Shown one piece after another: positions 1 through 8,473 of a DNA stretch of 64,000 nt. The notes under the pieces were generated by a model. The model had not been told where the DNA came from, made no database searches, and worked only from the letters and a program-made list of their open reading frames with translations. A program made the translations under genes and the position numbers. Origin of the DNA: an uncultured Rubrobacteraceae bacterium (GTDB lineage: Bacteria; Actinomycetota; Rubrobacteria; Rubrobacterales; Rubrobacteraceae); NCBI GenBank assembly GCA_902806065.1, contig CADCVE010000077.1, forward strand, positions 1 through 64,000. The letters run 5' to 3'. The stretch's first letter is position 1, and each line of letters opens with the position of its first letter.

Positions 1-2
1 TC

Positions 3-467
3 CTCACGGTTGCCGCCGCCTCCGGAGGCGCCTTGCGGGGGGCCAGCCTACTCGCGGTCTATGCCCTGGGCATGGCAGCGCCGCTCTTCTTACTGGCGCT
101 CCTCTGGGACCGCTTCGACCTTGGACGCCGCCGTTGGCTGAGAGGGCGGGAGATCGGCCTGGGACGGCTCAAAATTCATACGAACAACCTGATCTCCGGC
201 CTAATGTTCGTGGCCCTCGGGGTGGTCTTCATCGCCTACGAAGGGACGTCCGCCCTCTCGGGGTTGTACGAGTCGAGGGGGGCGACGGACGCGATCTTCG
301 CAGCCGAGCAGTGGACCAACAGCTTCGCCCAGAACCTCCCGGTCGCCGCGGTACTGGTCACCGTCGGGGCGGTCCTGGCGTCGGTCCTCGCATACAAGAT
401 CCTCTCCGGGAGGTCGACCGCGACCGCCAAGGACCAACCGCGCGATGGGGACAGGGAGAGCGGATAG
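3..467 (+). CDS. ccdA: Cytochrome c biogenesis protein CcdA (DsbD-like), 3' part
   Basis: The reading frame is open from the left edge of the window, so only the C-terminal part is present. The visible protein has hydrophobic segments around the GALRGASLLAVYALGMAAP region, a second one beginning NNLISGLMFVALGVVF, and a third near VAAVLVTVGAVLASVL, followed by a short polar tail. The first segment is typical of the CcdA/DsbD transmembrane electron carriers, which pass reducing equivalents from cytoplasmic thioredoxin to the outside for cytochrome c maturation or disulfide reduction. The redox cysteines would lie upstream of the window. The loop before the last helix is longer than in minimal CcdA proteins. 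A TTG at 33 is an internal codon, not the start. Confidence 0.75.
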   Translation, partial: LTVAAASGGALRGASLLAVYALGMAAPLFLLALLWDRFDLGRRRWLRGREIGLGRLKIHTNNLISGLMFVALGVVFIAYEGTSALSGLYESRGATDAIFAAEQWTNSFAQNLPVAAVLVTVGAVLASVLAYKILSGRSTATAKDQPRDGDRESG

Positions 468-606
468 AGCCGGGTAAGAAAACCTGCCAGAGCGCATCGG
501 ATATATGTGACGTTGACTGACGGCCCGGTGCGCCCTCGTATAGCAAGCGCGAAAGCGCGACAGCTGAATCTACCATTCACTCTACCGATCAAGGAGATAA
601 GCCAAG

Positions 607-1218
607 TTGCGGAAAGTTATATTCACAATCACGAGCCTGGTGCTCATAGGGTCTGGTGTGGTGCTCGTTGCGTTCTTTTTCCTCAATAGTGAGGCGAGTA
701 ACACCGCCACCAACAGCAGCGAACCGGAAGGGTTCAACGTTCCGGACGTTGGAACTACCCAGGAGGAGCAGGCCGCCGGGGGGCCCGAGGATAAGACCCT
801 CACCGTCACCGTACCCAAGATGGAGCGCATCAAGGAGGCGGATATCGTCGACGCGGAGGGCGACGACGAGGAGGCACTCAAAAACTACGCTGGCCTCCAC
901 CTCAAAGGTACCGGCTTCCCCTGGCAGGAGGAAGCTAACGTGTACCTGGCGGGACACCGCCTCGGTTACCCGGGAACGGATAGCTTCCTCGCCTTCTACG
1001 ATCAGGACAACATCGAGAACGGGGATGAGATCTACGTGACGGACGCGAACGGCAAGGAGTACACCTACAGGGTCTTCGAGAATCTGGTGGTGAACCCTGA
1101 AGACGTCTGGGTAACGGAGCCTGTGCCTGGCAAAAACATACTGACCTTGCAGACCTGCACGCTGCCCGACTACTCCCAGCGGTTGGTCACCCGAGCCGAG
1201 CTGGTCGAGGAGGTCTAA
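607..1218 (+). CDS. Sortase family transpeptidase (class E-like)
   Basis: A 203-residue membrane-anchored sortase. Residues 5-26 form an N-terminal transmembrane anchor, followed by a low-complexity linker to about residue 65 and the sortase fold. The catalytic triad is visible: His117 in LAGHRLGYPGT, Cys184 in the TLQTC motif, and Arg192 in YSQRLVTR. Sortases cut a C-terminal sorting signal and attach surface proteins to cell-wall peptidoglycan or to pilin. The TLxTC context and actinobacterial setting fit class E, but the class is inferred. The TTG start is chosen because AAGGAG lies about ten bases upstream. No LPxTG-type substrate is encoded next to it. Confidence 0.85.
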   Translation: MRKVIFTITSLVLIGSGVVLVAFFFLNSEASNTATNSSEPEGFNVPDVGTTQEEQAAGGPEDKTLTVTVPKMERIKEADIVDAEGDDEEALKNYAGLHLKGTGFPWQEEANVYLAGHRLGYPGTDSFLAFYDQDNIENGDEIYVTDANGKEYTYRVFENLVVNPEDVWVTEPVPGKNILTLQTCTLPDYSQRLVTRAELVEEV

Positions 1219-1311
1219 GTACATTCACGTAATTCCTGCGGGGTCGGAACCGATGACCGGGAACAGCTCGCAGTAGATCGGTGAGCGGCATTATAGAGGA
1301 GGTAATGGCTC

Positions 1312-1926
1312 ATGGAATCTCGGAAGCTCGTGTTGTGGGGAGCCCGGGCAGCGCTGTTGGGTGGCGCAATGGCGGCATTGGTGGGCCTGCTCACCGTCCT
1401 GAACCCGGAGTACTGGCGCTATGAGGCACCCGTCGACTATACGGTCTTGTTCGTAGAGGGGGTGGCGCTCGTGGCCGTAACGGGAGCACTTACAGGGCTC
1501 CACCTGCGCCACTCGCCGCAATACGGGAGGCTGGGCTCGATCAGCTTCTACACGGCCCTGATCGGGACCCTGGTCGCCGGAGCCGCACATATCATCGCGA
1601 TCCCCTTCCTCGTGTTCTTGAGTACCGGAAGTCTTGTGTACGTGCTCATAGGCCCGAGTCAGGGGATCGTGCTCGTCGGGGGTCTAGCCTACGTGCTGGG
1701 CGCCCTCTGCATGAGCGTTGGATATCTTCTTCTGGGCGCGGCTGTGTTGCGCGCCAGGGTGTTGCCGCTATGGTGCGGTCCTGCTCTTGTCCTCGGCCTA
1801 GTGGGGCATTGGACACTGGGCAACCTCTGGGGGTGGGTCGTGTTCGGTCTCGCGTGGGCGGCCATCGGTCACGCCTTGAGGCACAGCGGAGAAGCGAACA
1901 ACGAGAGGCCCGTCCGCGTAGTGTGA
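1312..1926 (+). CDS. Polytopic membrane protein of unknown function
   Basis: The 204-residue product has about six hydrophobic segments, beginning near residues 8-28, 44-62, 80-105, 108-128, 130-150 and 153-175, and ends in a polar basic tail. I do not recognise a family. GGAGG sits about 7 bases before the ATG, which supports this start. The next gene is on the opposite strand, so it is probably transcribed alone or with the sortase gene. Confidence 0.7.
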   Translation: MESRKLVLWGARAALLGGAMAALVGLLTVLNPEYWRYEAPVDYTVLFVEGVALVAVTGALTGLHLRHSPQYGRLGSISFYTALIGTLVAGAAHIIAIPFLVFLSTGSLVYVLIGPSQGIVLVGGLAYVLGALCMSVGYLLLGAAVLRARVLPLWCGPALVLGLVGHWTLGNLWGWVVFGLAWAAIGHALRHSGEANNERPVRVV

Positions 1927-2086
1927 CCGGGCGGATGGCAACCGGCGCGTCCTGCTAAGAAGTCGCTCATCCGGTCTCCGCAGCGATAGCGACGATGGAC
2001 CTTCCTCCGAATCTATCATTCCCCGTGGCATATTCCCGGGCAACGCGAACCGTTCCCGCGAGACCGGTCGAGAATAGTACAAGCCT

Positions 2087-2371
2087 CTAGCCGATACTAT
2101 CGGGATGCTTGCGCTCGTGGTTCTCGGAGGTTTTCGAGAGGAGCCCCAGGTTAGCCACCACAAAGGGCGTCAGGTAGTTGAGGGTCAGCTTGATCCAGAG
2201 CCCCGCACCCAGCTCTCCTGTCCAGATCGCTCCTCCCTGGTTGAACAGCGTGAGCCAGGTGCCCACGACGAGAGCCAGAGTGCCGGTGCGGCGCAGGTGG
2301 GCCGGCTCAAGGACGCTCTTCAGAGCTCTTCTGGCTGTCCCCATCGCGTGCACGAGCCGTTCGCCTTTCAC
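2087..2371 (-). CDS. nrtS: NrtS-like nitrate/nitrite transporter
   Basis: A small membrane protein of 94 residues at most. Two hydrophobic segments are visible (TLALVVGTWLTLFNQGG and LTLNYLTPFVVANLGLL). The NQG motif in the first helix and the NYLTPFVVA stretch in the second match my memory of NrtS, a small protein that takes up nitrate and nitrite. NrtS proteins are about 70-90 residues, so the size fits. The start could be the GTG at 2371 or the in-frame ATG at 2344; neither has a strong ribosome binding site. The function rests on motif resemblance only. Confidence 0.6.
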   Translation of the reverse strand: MKGERLVHAMGTARRALKSVLEPAHLRRTGTLALVVGTWLTLFNQGGAIWTGELGAGLWIKLTLNYLTPFVVANLGLLSKTSENHERKHPDSIG

Positions 2372-2488
2372 GAAGCGCCAGCTAGACCAAGAGCCTCTTT
2401 ACCCCGTCTCGAGCTCGGTACTCCTTCCGCTATCTCCCCGAGGTCGAAGTCAACCACCTCCGTGGTCAGGGCAAACGGGTCGAGAACC

Positions 2489-2900
2489 ATGTCGAGCCGA
2501 GCGACGAAGCCGGCGGTGCATCCCGCGCCCGCTCGCGCCAGCCACATCCCAGGCGTGGGCGGCAACGAGACGTGTGTGGTCTGCGGCGGCGCCGAGGCCC
2601 TGATCGGCCAAACCATCGAGACCGAGAGGAGGCGAAAGCCAGAACTACTGTCAGCACCCCTCCGTCGAGGTGGTCGAGGTCGGCCCCTTCCAGGGCTCCT
2701 ATCAGGCGTACTGTCCTGAGTGCCTCGCTGGAGGCGGCGAGGCGATCACCACGAACCGGGTGCTTGCCAATTTCTATGCTCGTAACCGGGGTCGCGCTGC
2801 ATCTGAGACGAACATGAGGACGTTGTGTGTCCCTGCTCCCGCTTTTCAGCACCCGAGCACAATAAGCATTCTTGCACGGGATCGCCGCGGGCGGCGCTAG
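2489..2900 (+). pseudogene. Degraded zinc-ribbon protein gene
   Basis: Frame 2 encodes a piece with CVVCGGAEALIG and frame 3 continues from about 2643 with NYCQHPSVEVVEVG and YCPECLAGGGEAI, giving C-x2-C and C-x2-C pairs spaced as in a zinc ribbon. The two halves join only through a shift near 2630-2645, so I read this as a broken small zinc-binding protein. The C-terminal half runs on to a stop at 2898-2900. Between 2372 and 2951 I see nothing else. Confidence 0.35.
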
Positions 2901-2951
2901 CCGGCAGTGAGCTCAGGCAAGAGGCGACGGCTTCCCGATCGATCCTGCCGC

Positions 2952-5900
2952 TCACCCAGCCCGCCGCCTCCTGCGCCCCGAGCTACGTCCCGCGCGCACG
3001 AACGCTCCGTTGGAAGGTACTACCTTAGACTCCGGTACTCTCTCTCCCGAGAGGACCGCTGCCAGGTCGAAGACCCGCTCGACCAGGTAGGAGTGCCCCC
3101 GCCGTCGGTCTGTCTCGACCTGTCCCTCCAAGAGAAACGCGCCGCTTCGGTGCAGGATGTGTCCGTAACGCTCGTACACCCTTTCGAAGATGGTCGCTTG
3201 AAGCAGACCGGCTTCATCCTCGATCAGGAGGAAATACACTGGCCGGCCGCTCTTGGTCGGAGGGCGCTGTAGGGATTCAAGCAGCCCCGCCGCCATCGCG
3301 CGCCCATGCGAGAGTTCCAGGATCTCTACGCTCGGGACCACCCCCAACCTACGAAGGGCATCGCGGTAGGGTGAGAGCGGATGACGAAACACGTTCAGGG
3401 AGAGCGCCTCCCATTCCATCTTCTCTCTCTGCTCGGCCGAGATCGGCAGGAAGCCGGGACCCCGGATCTCATGCAACCCCACCCGCCTCTTCATGCAAGC
3501 CGGGTGGGTCAGCGGCAGCTCTTCCTGTCCTCGCCTGCGACGGCCAGACGGCGGCTTCTTGGGCAAGGCTCGCGCCTCCGAGAGCAGGGCTCCCCGGCCG
3601 CCAACGTCGCCCCTTGGGGAGAGCGCGTCGAGGAAGCCGCCCTTGACTAAACTCTCAAGGGAGTCCCTCGCCACGGCGGTCCTCCGGTAAAGGTTCTGGA
3701 GCGTGTCGAATGGCCCCCGCTCCCGCTCTTCGAGGACGGAGTCTACGGCCTTTCTGGAGAGTCCCTTGGCGTAGGAGAGACCGACCCGGATCGCCGCGCC
3801 GTCCTCTTCCACGGTGAAACCCTCCCCGGAGCGGTGGATGTCGGGGGAGAGGATCGAGATCCCCTCCCTACGCGCCTCGTTCACGAGCGTGCGGGGGCTG
3901 TAGAAGCCCATCGGCTGCGAGTTCAAGAGGCCGCAGAAGAACTCCGCCGGGTAGTGGCGCTTCATGTAGGCCGAGGCGTAGCTCAACTGCGCGAAGCTTG
4001 CCGCATGGGCGGCGGAGAAGCCGTAGGCGGCGAATCCCTCGGTCCACCTGAAGACCTCCCGGGCAGTCTCCTCCGGGACGCCGCGAGCGACGGCGCGGGA
4101 GACGAACTCGTTCCTCAGCTTACTCATAGCGCCGGGGTCACGGTCGCGGGTCATGGCCCGCCGGATCTGGTCGCCCTCGGCAAGGGAGAAACCGGCGACG
4201 ACGTGAGCTACCTCCAGGACCTGCTCCTGAAACACGAGCACCCCATATGTCGGGCGAAGTACGGGATCGAGGTCCGGCAACGGCACCGAGTACGGCTCCT
4301 CGCCGTTGCGCCGCAGCACGTAGGGCGTTACCAGATCGCCACGGACCGGACCCGGACGGAACAGTGAGATGGACGCCACTATGTCTTGGAAGCGACGGGG
4401 CTTGAGTCTCCTGGAGAGATGCATCTGGCCTGGCGACTCCAACTGGAACATGCCGGCATTACTGCCGGTGCGGATCAGGGCGTAAGTCTCTCTGTCGTCT
4501 GAGGGGAGATCGTAGGGATCTACTTCCCAACCAAGGCGCTCCGAAACCAGCCTGCCCGCTTCAGAGAGCGCCGTATGCATCCGCAGGCCGAGCAGGCCGA
4601 GCAGGTCGAGCTTGGGGAGCCCGACGTACTCTAGGCCGTCTTTGTCGTACTGGCAGCGCGGCAAGCCCTCCGTACCGCTCGGCTCCAGTGGCACGAACCC
4701 GGAGAGGTGGCGTGCGTCTGTGCCAAAGACCATCCCGCCGCTGTGAGTTCCGGCCTCCCGGTTGCGTCCCACCAGCCCCGCAGAGAGTTCCAGTAGCAGC
4801 CGGTACCTCCGCCGGTCCTGCAGGGGGTGACCGCGCATCTGCGGCTCCCGGAGCGCCTCCTCCCACCCTTCGAGGCCGGCGTAGACGCGGTCCCGGTCCC
4901 TGAACCGGGTCGGAACCTTGCTTGAGAAGGTGTCTATCTCCAAGGGGGGGTGACCCAGGGCGCGAGCCGCGACCCTCACCGCACCGCGCAGGCTCATGGT
5001 CTGGACCGTAGCGGCCTCGGCGACCCCATTCTTCTCGTAGCGCCGGACCATCTCGAAGCGCACCTCGTCGCGCCTGATCGAGCAGAAGTCCAGGTCTATG
5101 TCCGGGGGATCGCGCCGCCCCTCGTGCATGAAACGCTCGAAGAGCAGGCGGTTGGAGAACGGCTCGGGGGTGGTTAAGCCCAAGCAGTAGGCGACCAGGC
5201 TGTTCGCGCCGCTCCCCCGGCCCGTCACGGGGATGCCCTTTTCCTTGGCGATACCGGCCGCCTCGTGAGCGATAAGGAAGTAAGGGGCGAAGCCTAACTC
5301 CGCGATGCAAGAGAGCTCCCGCTTCAGACGTATCCGGATCTCCGCCCACGTTACGCCGCTCTTCCCCTTGTACCTCCTCCTGGCGCCGGCCACTGCCAGC
5401 GCCACCAGCGTCCGGGCCGGCTCCTCCCCGCCTGGCACAATAGCATCCGGCACGTGGACTTCCCCCGTGAGCCTCACCGCCCCCGCGCACCGCTCCGCAA
5501 CCTCCGCAGCGTTTCGCAGGGCCTCGAACCGGTCCGCAAAGATACCGCGCATTCTCTCCGGTGGAACCAAATACAGCCGATCCGTGGGACGGTAGCCGGG
5601 TCCGGGAAGAGCTGTCAGGTTCGAGGCGGCCACGAGGACCTCGTGAAGGCGGTGGTCCGCGGGGTACACGTAGGCAACCTCGTGCGCGGCCAGGGTCGGC
5701 AACCCGAGCTCACAGGCGAAAGCCTCTACCGTCCGCATACTTCGCCTGGAATGCACCGTACCATCGTTCGTCAACTCAGCGTAGAGTTCACCCGGCCCGA
5801 AAGCCTCCCGCAGCAAGGAAAGTGCCCGGCGCGCGTCTCTCCGGTGCCCGACCTCCAACACTCGTCGGGGGAGGAAGCCGAAGGGAACGGCTCCGGTCAG

Positions 5901-6287
5901 GCACACGAGGCCCTCCGCGTGCTCCACCAATTCATCCAGGGAGCAGCGTGGGCTGCGCCGCTCGGCCGCTGAAGGCCCGGAGCGCATCCGGTACGACGTG
6001 ATGAGCCGGCACAGCGAGTGGTAGCCCGCCATGCTCTCGGCCAGCAAGACCACGTGCCCCCCGCCCTCCATCGAGACCTCGGCCCCAATTACAGGAGAGA
6101 GCCCGGTTTCCTCGCACGCCGCTAGAAAGCGCGGCACACCGTACAGGCCGTCCCGATCCGTGAGCGCGAGCGCTCCGTAGCTCATGCTCGCCGCGACTTC
6201 CGCGAGATCCTCGGGCTTGGCGGTGCCCGAACCATAGGAGAAGCCGCTCCTGACGTGTAGGTGGACGAAGTCCGGGCCGAAGCTCAC
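2952..6287 (-). CDS. dnaE2: Error-prone DNA polymerase III alpha subunit DnaE2 (ImuC)
   Basis: An 1111-residue C-family DNA polymerase of the size usual for DnaE2. The N-terminal PHP domain begins VHLHVRSGFSYGSG. The palm carries the catalytic aspartates in PDIDLD (residues 395-400). A helix-hairpin-helix region follows, and near the C-terminus lies an OB-fold segment beginning GRAMAAGLLESL. DnaE2 enzymes carry out translesion synthesis and induced mutagenesis, normally with ImuA/ImuB and under LexA control. The GTG start directly follows the TAG of the upstream gene at 6288, so the two are co-transcribed. The divergent lexA gene and the palindrome at 6965 support SOS regulation. No imuB-type Y-family polymerase is present nearby. 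Confidence 0.92.
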   Translation of the reverse strand: MSFGPDFVHLHVRSGFSYGSGTAKPEDLAEVAASMSYGALALTDRDGLYGVPRFLAACEETGLSPVIGAEVSMEGGGHVVLLAESMAGYHSLCRLITSYRMRSGPSAAERRSPRCSLDELVEHAEGLVCLTGAVPFGFLPRRVLEVGHRRDARRALSLLREAFGPGELYAELTNDGTVHSRRSMRTVEAFACELGLPTLAAHEVAYVYPADHRLHEVLVAASNLTALPGPGYRPTDRLYLVPPERMRGIFADRFEALRNAAEVAERCAGAVRLTGEVHVPDAIVPGGEEPARTLVALAVAGARRRYKGKSGVTWAEIRIRLKRELSCIAELGFAPYFLIAHEAAGIAKEKGIPVTGRGSGANSLVAYCLGLTTPEPFSNRLLFERFMHEGRRDPPDIDLDFCSIRRDEVRFEMVRRYEKNGVAEAATVQTMSLRGAVRVAARALGHPPLEIDTFSSKVPTRFRDRDRVYAGLEGWEEALREPQMRGHPLQDRRRYRLLLELSAGLVGRNREAGTHSGGMVFGTDARHLSGFVPLEPSGTEGLPRCQYDKDGLEYVGLPKLDLLGLLGLRMHTALSEAGRLVSERLGWEVDPYDLPSDDRETYALIRTGSNAGMFQLESPGQMHLSRRLKPRRFQDIVASISLFRPGPVRGDLVTPYVLRRNGEEPYSVPLPDLDPVLRPTYGVLVFQEQVLEVAHVVAGFSLAEGDQIRRAMTRDRDPGAMSKLRNEFVSRAVARGVPEETAREVFRWTEGFAAYGFSAAHAASFAQLSYASAYMKRHYPAEFFCGLLNSQPMGFYSPRTLVNEARREGISILSPDIHRSGEGFTVEEDGAAIRVGLSYAKGLSRKAVDSVLEERERGPFDTLQNLYRRTAVARDSLESLVKGGFLDALSPRGDVGGRGALLSEARALPKKPPSGRRRRGQEELPLTHPACMKRRVGLHEIRGPGFLPISAEQREKMEWEALSLNVFRHPLSPYRDALRRLGVVPSVEILELSHGRAMAAGLLESLQRPPTKSGRPVYFLLIEDEAGLLQATIFERVYERYGHILHRSGAFLLEGQVETDRRRGHSYLVERVFDLAAVLSGERVPESKVVPSNGAFVRAGRSSGRRRRRAG

Positions 6288-6731
6288 CTAATCCACCACC
6301 CCGACCAGAAACCATCTTCCGGTTCTCTCCAGGGCGAGGTCCACGGTACCGCCGCCCGAGACGACCACGCGGAAGAGCCGCCGGTCCACAGAAGCATCCT
6401 CGTCCCACCACAAGCGGACCTCTCGCCAGCGCGCCACCACCTCTACCACCCGCCGCCTGCGCCACGAGCACCGGCCCGCGCGAGGCCGCACCACCTCCAC
6501 GATCCCCGACCCCGGCTGGCGCTTCAGCTCCACCCGTTCCGCACGTAGACGCGCCGTGCTCCCTACCCCTCCCCTGGTCAACCCCGGGAGCTCCGACGCC
6601 CGCGAGAGCCAGGGCGCGCACGCCAAATGCTTTGCCACCTCCCGCCTCGAATCAGGGGTAGGAAACAACGGTTCCGCAAAGCCGGGCGGTCGCAACGGGT
6701 AGTCGTGAATCTCCGATACCGTCGCCTCCAT
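6288..6731 (-). CDS. Small protein co-transcribed with dnaE2 (DUF6504-like C-terminus)
   Basis: A 147-residue protein. The ATG at 6731 is chosen because AGGAGG lies eight bases upstream; the frame extends further but without such a site. The N-terminus is Pro-rich, the middle is very Arg-rich, and the end has a beta-rich stretch with W-x5-WWDED and R-x-F-x-V-x-V repeats. That stretch resembles the small domain (DUF6504) that in other actinobacteria is attached to or encoded beside ImuB/DnaE2 factors. It may be an accessory subunit of the mutasome standing in for ImuB, but this is inference from position and weak resemblance. Confidence 0.65.
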   Translation of the reverse strand: MEATVSEIHDYPLRPPGFAEPLFPTPDSRREVAKHLACAPWLSRASELPGLTRGGVGSTARLRAERVELKRQPGSGIVEVVRPRAGRCSWRRRRVVEVVARWREVRLWWDEDASVDRRLFRVVVSGGGTVDLALERTGRWFLVGVVD

Positions 6732-6964
6732 CAAGCGTCCTCCTCTCGCTTGAGGCGCCGCGACCTGACCCATCGTAGGGTCGAGAAACCCACCCGTGTC
6801 CAGTAAAATACCGGTCAAGGGTGAGCGTTCCCGTCCTCCCAACAACCCCGAAAGACCGACCTCGGTTTGGCGACTGGCGGCTCGGTCTCTCGGAGGGCCC
6901 GGGCGGGGCGCTCCTCTTTTTTCCGTTTTTCCAGCATCAATCTACATCAATCGCGTAGTCTTGG

Positions 6965-6980
6965 TCAAGCAGGTGCTTGA
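6965..6980. promoter_or_regulatory. Palindrome, candidate LexA operator
   Basis: TCAAGCA-GG-TGCTTGA is a perfect 7+2+7 inverted repeat 34 bases before the lexA ATG, in the intergenic region shared with the divergent dnaE2 operon. Its position suggests an SOS operator used for autoregulation. It differs from the usual actinobacterial SOS box (CGAAC-N4-GTTCG). A TATAAG hexamer follows directly at 6981. Confidence 0.5.
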
Positions 6981-7014
6981 TATAAGCGCCATTGTCCGCT
7001 ACAGTGGTTCCACG

Positions 7015-7668
7015 ATGGGCGGTGAAGATCTGCATTCCCGGAGGGTCAGGATACTCCGGTTCCTCGCGCGCGCGACGTCAGAGGGCAACTCCCCCACGGA
7101 GCGGGACGTCGGCGAGGCGGTCGGTTTGAAGAGCACGCAGACGGCTCACCACCACCTCACGAGGCTGGAGGCGGACGGCTACGTGGAGCGCGGGGAGGCC
7201 AGGAGGACCCGCAGCCACCGCCCGATAAGGCTAACGGAGAAGGGCTGGGAGGCCGTCTCCACGAGGCCGCTCATGGGGCGGATTGCCGCGGGCCGCGGCC
7301 TTGAGGCCATAGCGGACGAGGAGCCCTTCTCACTCGTAACGGAGATCCTGGGTACCGGCTCGGGCAAGAGGCGCATCTATCTCAGGGCGACCGGAGACTC
7401 GATGCGCGACGCCGGTATAGGCTCAGGAGACATCCTGGTGGTCGAAGAGGACCCGTCGCCGCCGAACGGAGCGCGGGTCGCGGCCTTGATCTTCGCCACA
7501 GGCGGCGGCGACCCGGAGGCCACGGTGAAGAAACTCTATCGCGAGGGTCCCCTTGTAAGGCTGCGTCCGGAGAACGGAGACCACGAGGACATCGTGGTGG
7601 AGGCCGAGAGGGTCAGGATCCTGGGCAGGCTACTTTGGAGTATCCGGCGCCAAGACGGCCGCAGGTAG
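7015..7668 (+). CDS. lexA: LexA repressor, SOS regulon regulator
   Basis: A 217-residue LexA. The winged helix-turn-helix DNA-binding domain covers residues 10-80 (TERDVGEAVGLKS recognition region). The autocleavage site is the Ala92-Gly93 bond in IAAGRG. The serine protease domain follows, with the nucleophile Ser129 in ATGDSM and the general-base lysine at 172-173 in TVKKLY. Activated RecA triggers self-cleavage and derepression. The ATG at 7015 is preferred over the upstream in-frame start because it begins just before the conserved N-terminal helix. It is divergent from the dnaE2 operon. Confidence 0.9.
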   Translation: MGGEDLHSRRVRILRFLARATSEGNSPTERDVGEAVGLKSTQTAHHHLTRLEADGYVERGEARRTRSHRPIRLTEKGWEAVSTRPLMGRIAAGRGLEAIADEEPFSLVTEILGTGSGKRRIYLRATGDSMRDAGIGSGDILVVEEDPSPPNGARVAALIFATGGGDPEATVKKLYREGPLVRLRPENGDHEDIVVEAERVRILGRLLWSIRRQDGRR

Positions 7669-7768
7669 ACGCTAGACTTTCTCCTCCTAAGGCACGATTA
7701 GCTCTTGTGAAACTCGCATCCCCGCCCATACACTTACTCATGTGCTTACACAAGAGAGAGGAGTCCTG

Positions 7769-8131
7769 TTGGCGCAGGACCGTGGTGCGGAGATCGAGGC
7801 TTTGATCGCGCAAGCGGACGCTGGCGAGATCTCGCGGGCGGAGGCGGCGTTGGAGAAGCGCCGGCGCGAGCTCGGCCTGGAGGTGGACGGTGAGGGCGCC
7901 GTCGCCTCAGCGCTCTCGGACGTGGTCGAGCGGCGTGCCCACGAGGACGGGCTGCTGCAGGCGGAGATCCGCCGGCAGCGCCGCAAGGACGGCTCCTACG
8001 GCGAGTTCGGCCCTTACTGGTACTTCCGATACGTCGAGGACGGGCGCGTGAGGAACATCTACCTGGGCAAGACAGACGAGCCCGAGGCGGCGCTCGCCAC
8101 GAAGCGAGGCGACGAGGAAAGGGGAACCTGA
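7769..8131 (+). CDS. Unknown protein with DUF6788-like GPYWYFRY segment
   Basis: A 120-residue protein if translated from the TTG at 7769, which follows a GAGAGGAG site; a GTG at 7742 would add nine residues. The N-terminal half is an acidic/basic helix likely to form a coiled coil. The C-terminal part has GEFGPYWYFRYVEDGRVR followed by YLGK, which resembles a small domain common in mobile elements of actinobacteria and other bacteria (DUF6788). The stop overlaps the next start (TGATG), so translation is coupled to the coiled-coil gene. Function unknown. Confidence 0.65.
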   Translation: MAQDRGAEIEALIAQADAGEISRAEAALEKRRRELGLEVDGEGAVASALSDVVERRAHEDGLLQAEIRRQRRKDGSYGEFGPYWYFRYVEDGRVRNIYLGKTDEPEAALATKRGDEERGT

Positions 8132-8460
8132 TGCAGCACGACGAGTTGATAGCGCAGATCGATGAGGCTTACCGAAGCCTAACCGCCGCCCGCGAGGAAC
8201 TGGCAAGCGCCGACCGCGCCCCCTCCAAGCACGTCCGAGCGGTGAGGATCAAAATCGCCGATACCCTGCTGGAGGCGAAGAACGAACGCACCGCGAACCT
8301 GTACCTTGAAGGGGCGCTCGATACCGAGTACTACCGTCAGCTCCTCGCCGGCAAGGAACGTGCCGAGCTCGACCACCAGCACCTCCGGCGCGAGGTCGAG
8401 CGGCTGCACCTGATAGTCAAGGTCCTCTCGGCACCGATCCCGACTTGGGCCAGCTCGTAA
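8131..8460 (+). CDS. Coiled-coil protein, paralogue of the next gene
   Basis: A 109-residue, almost entirely helical, highly charged protein. Its middle (AKNERTANLYLEGALDTEYY, then RQLLAGKERAELDH) aligns without gaps to AKNERVAGLVLDEALATEQY and RKLLKNKESAELDH in the following gene, so the two are tandem paralogues. The ATG overlaps the previous stop. No transmembrane segment or catalytic motif is visible. The function is unknown; within the island it could be a structural or accessory protein. Confidence 0.65.
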   Translation: MQHDELIAQIDEAYRSLTAAREELASADRAPSKHVRAVRIKIADTLLEAKNERTANLYLEGALDTEYYRQLLAGKERAELDHQHLRREVERLHLIVKVLSAPIPTWASS

Positions 8461-8473
8461 GGAGGACTACTCG

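Noticed and set aside
4561-5490. Long alternative frame inside dnaE2 on the minus strand
   Set aside because: It is an out-of-frame shadow of dnaE2, with Arg/Gly/Ala-rich composition and no family resemblance; GC-rich codon use opens all frames.
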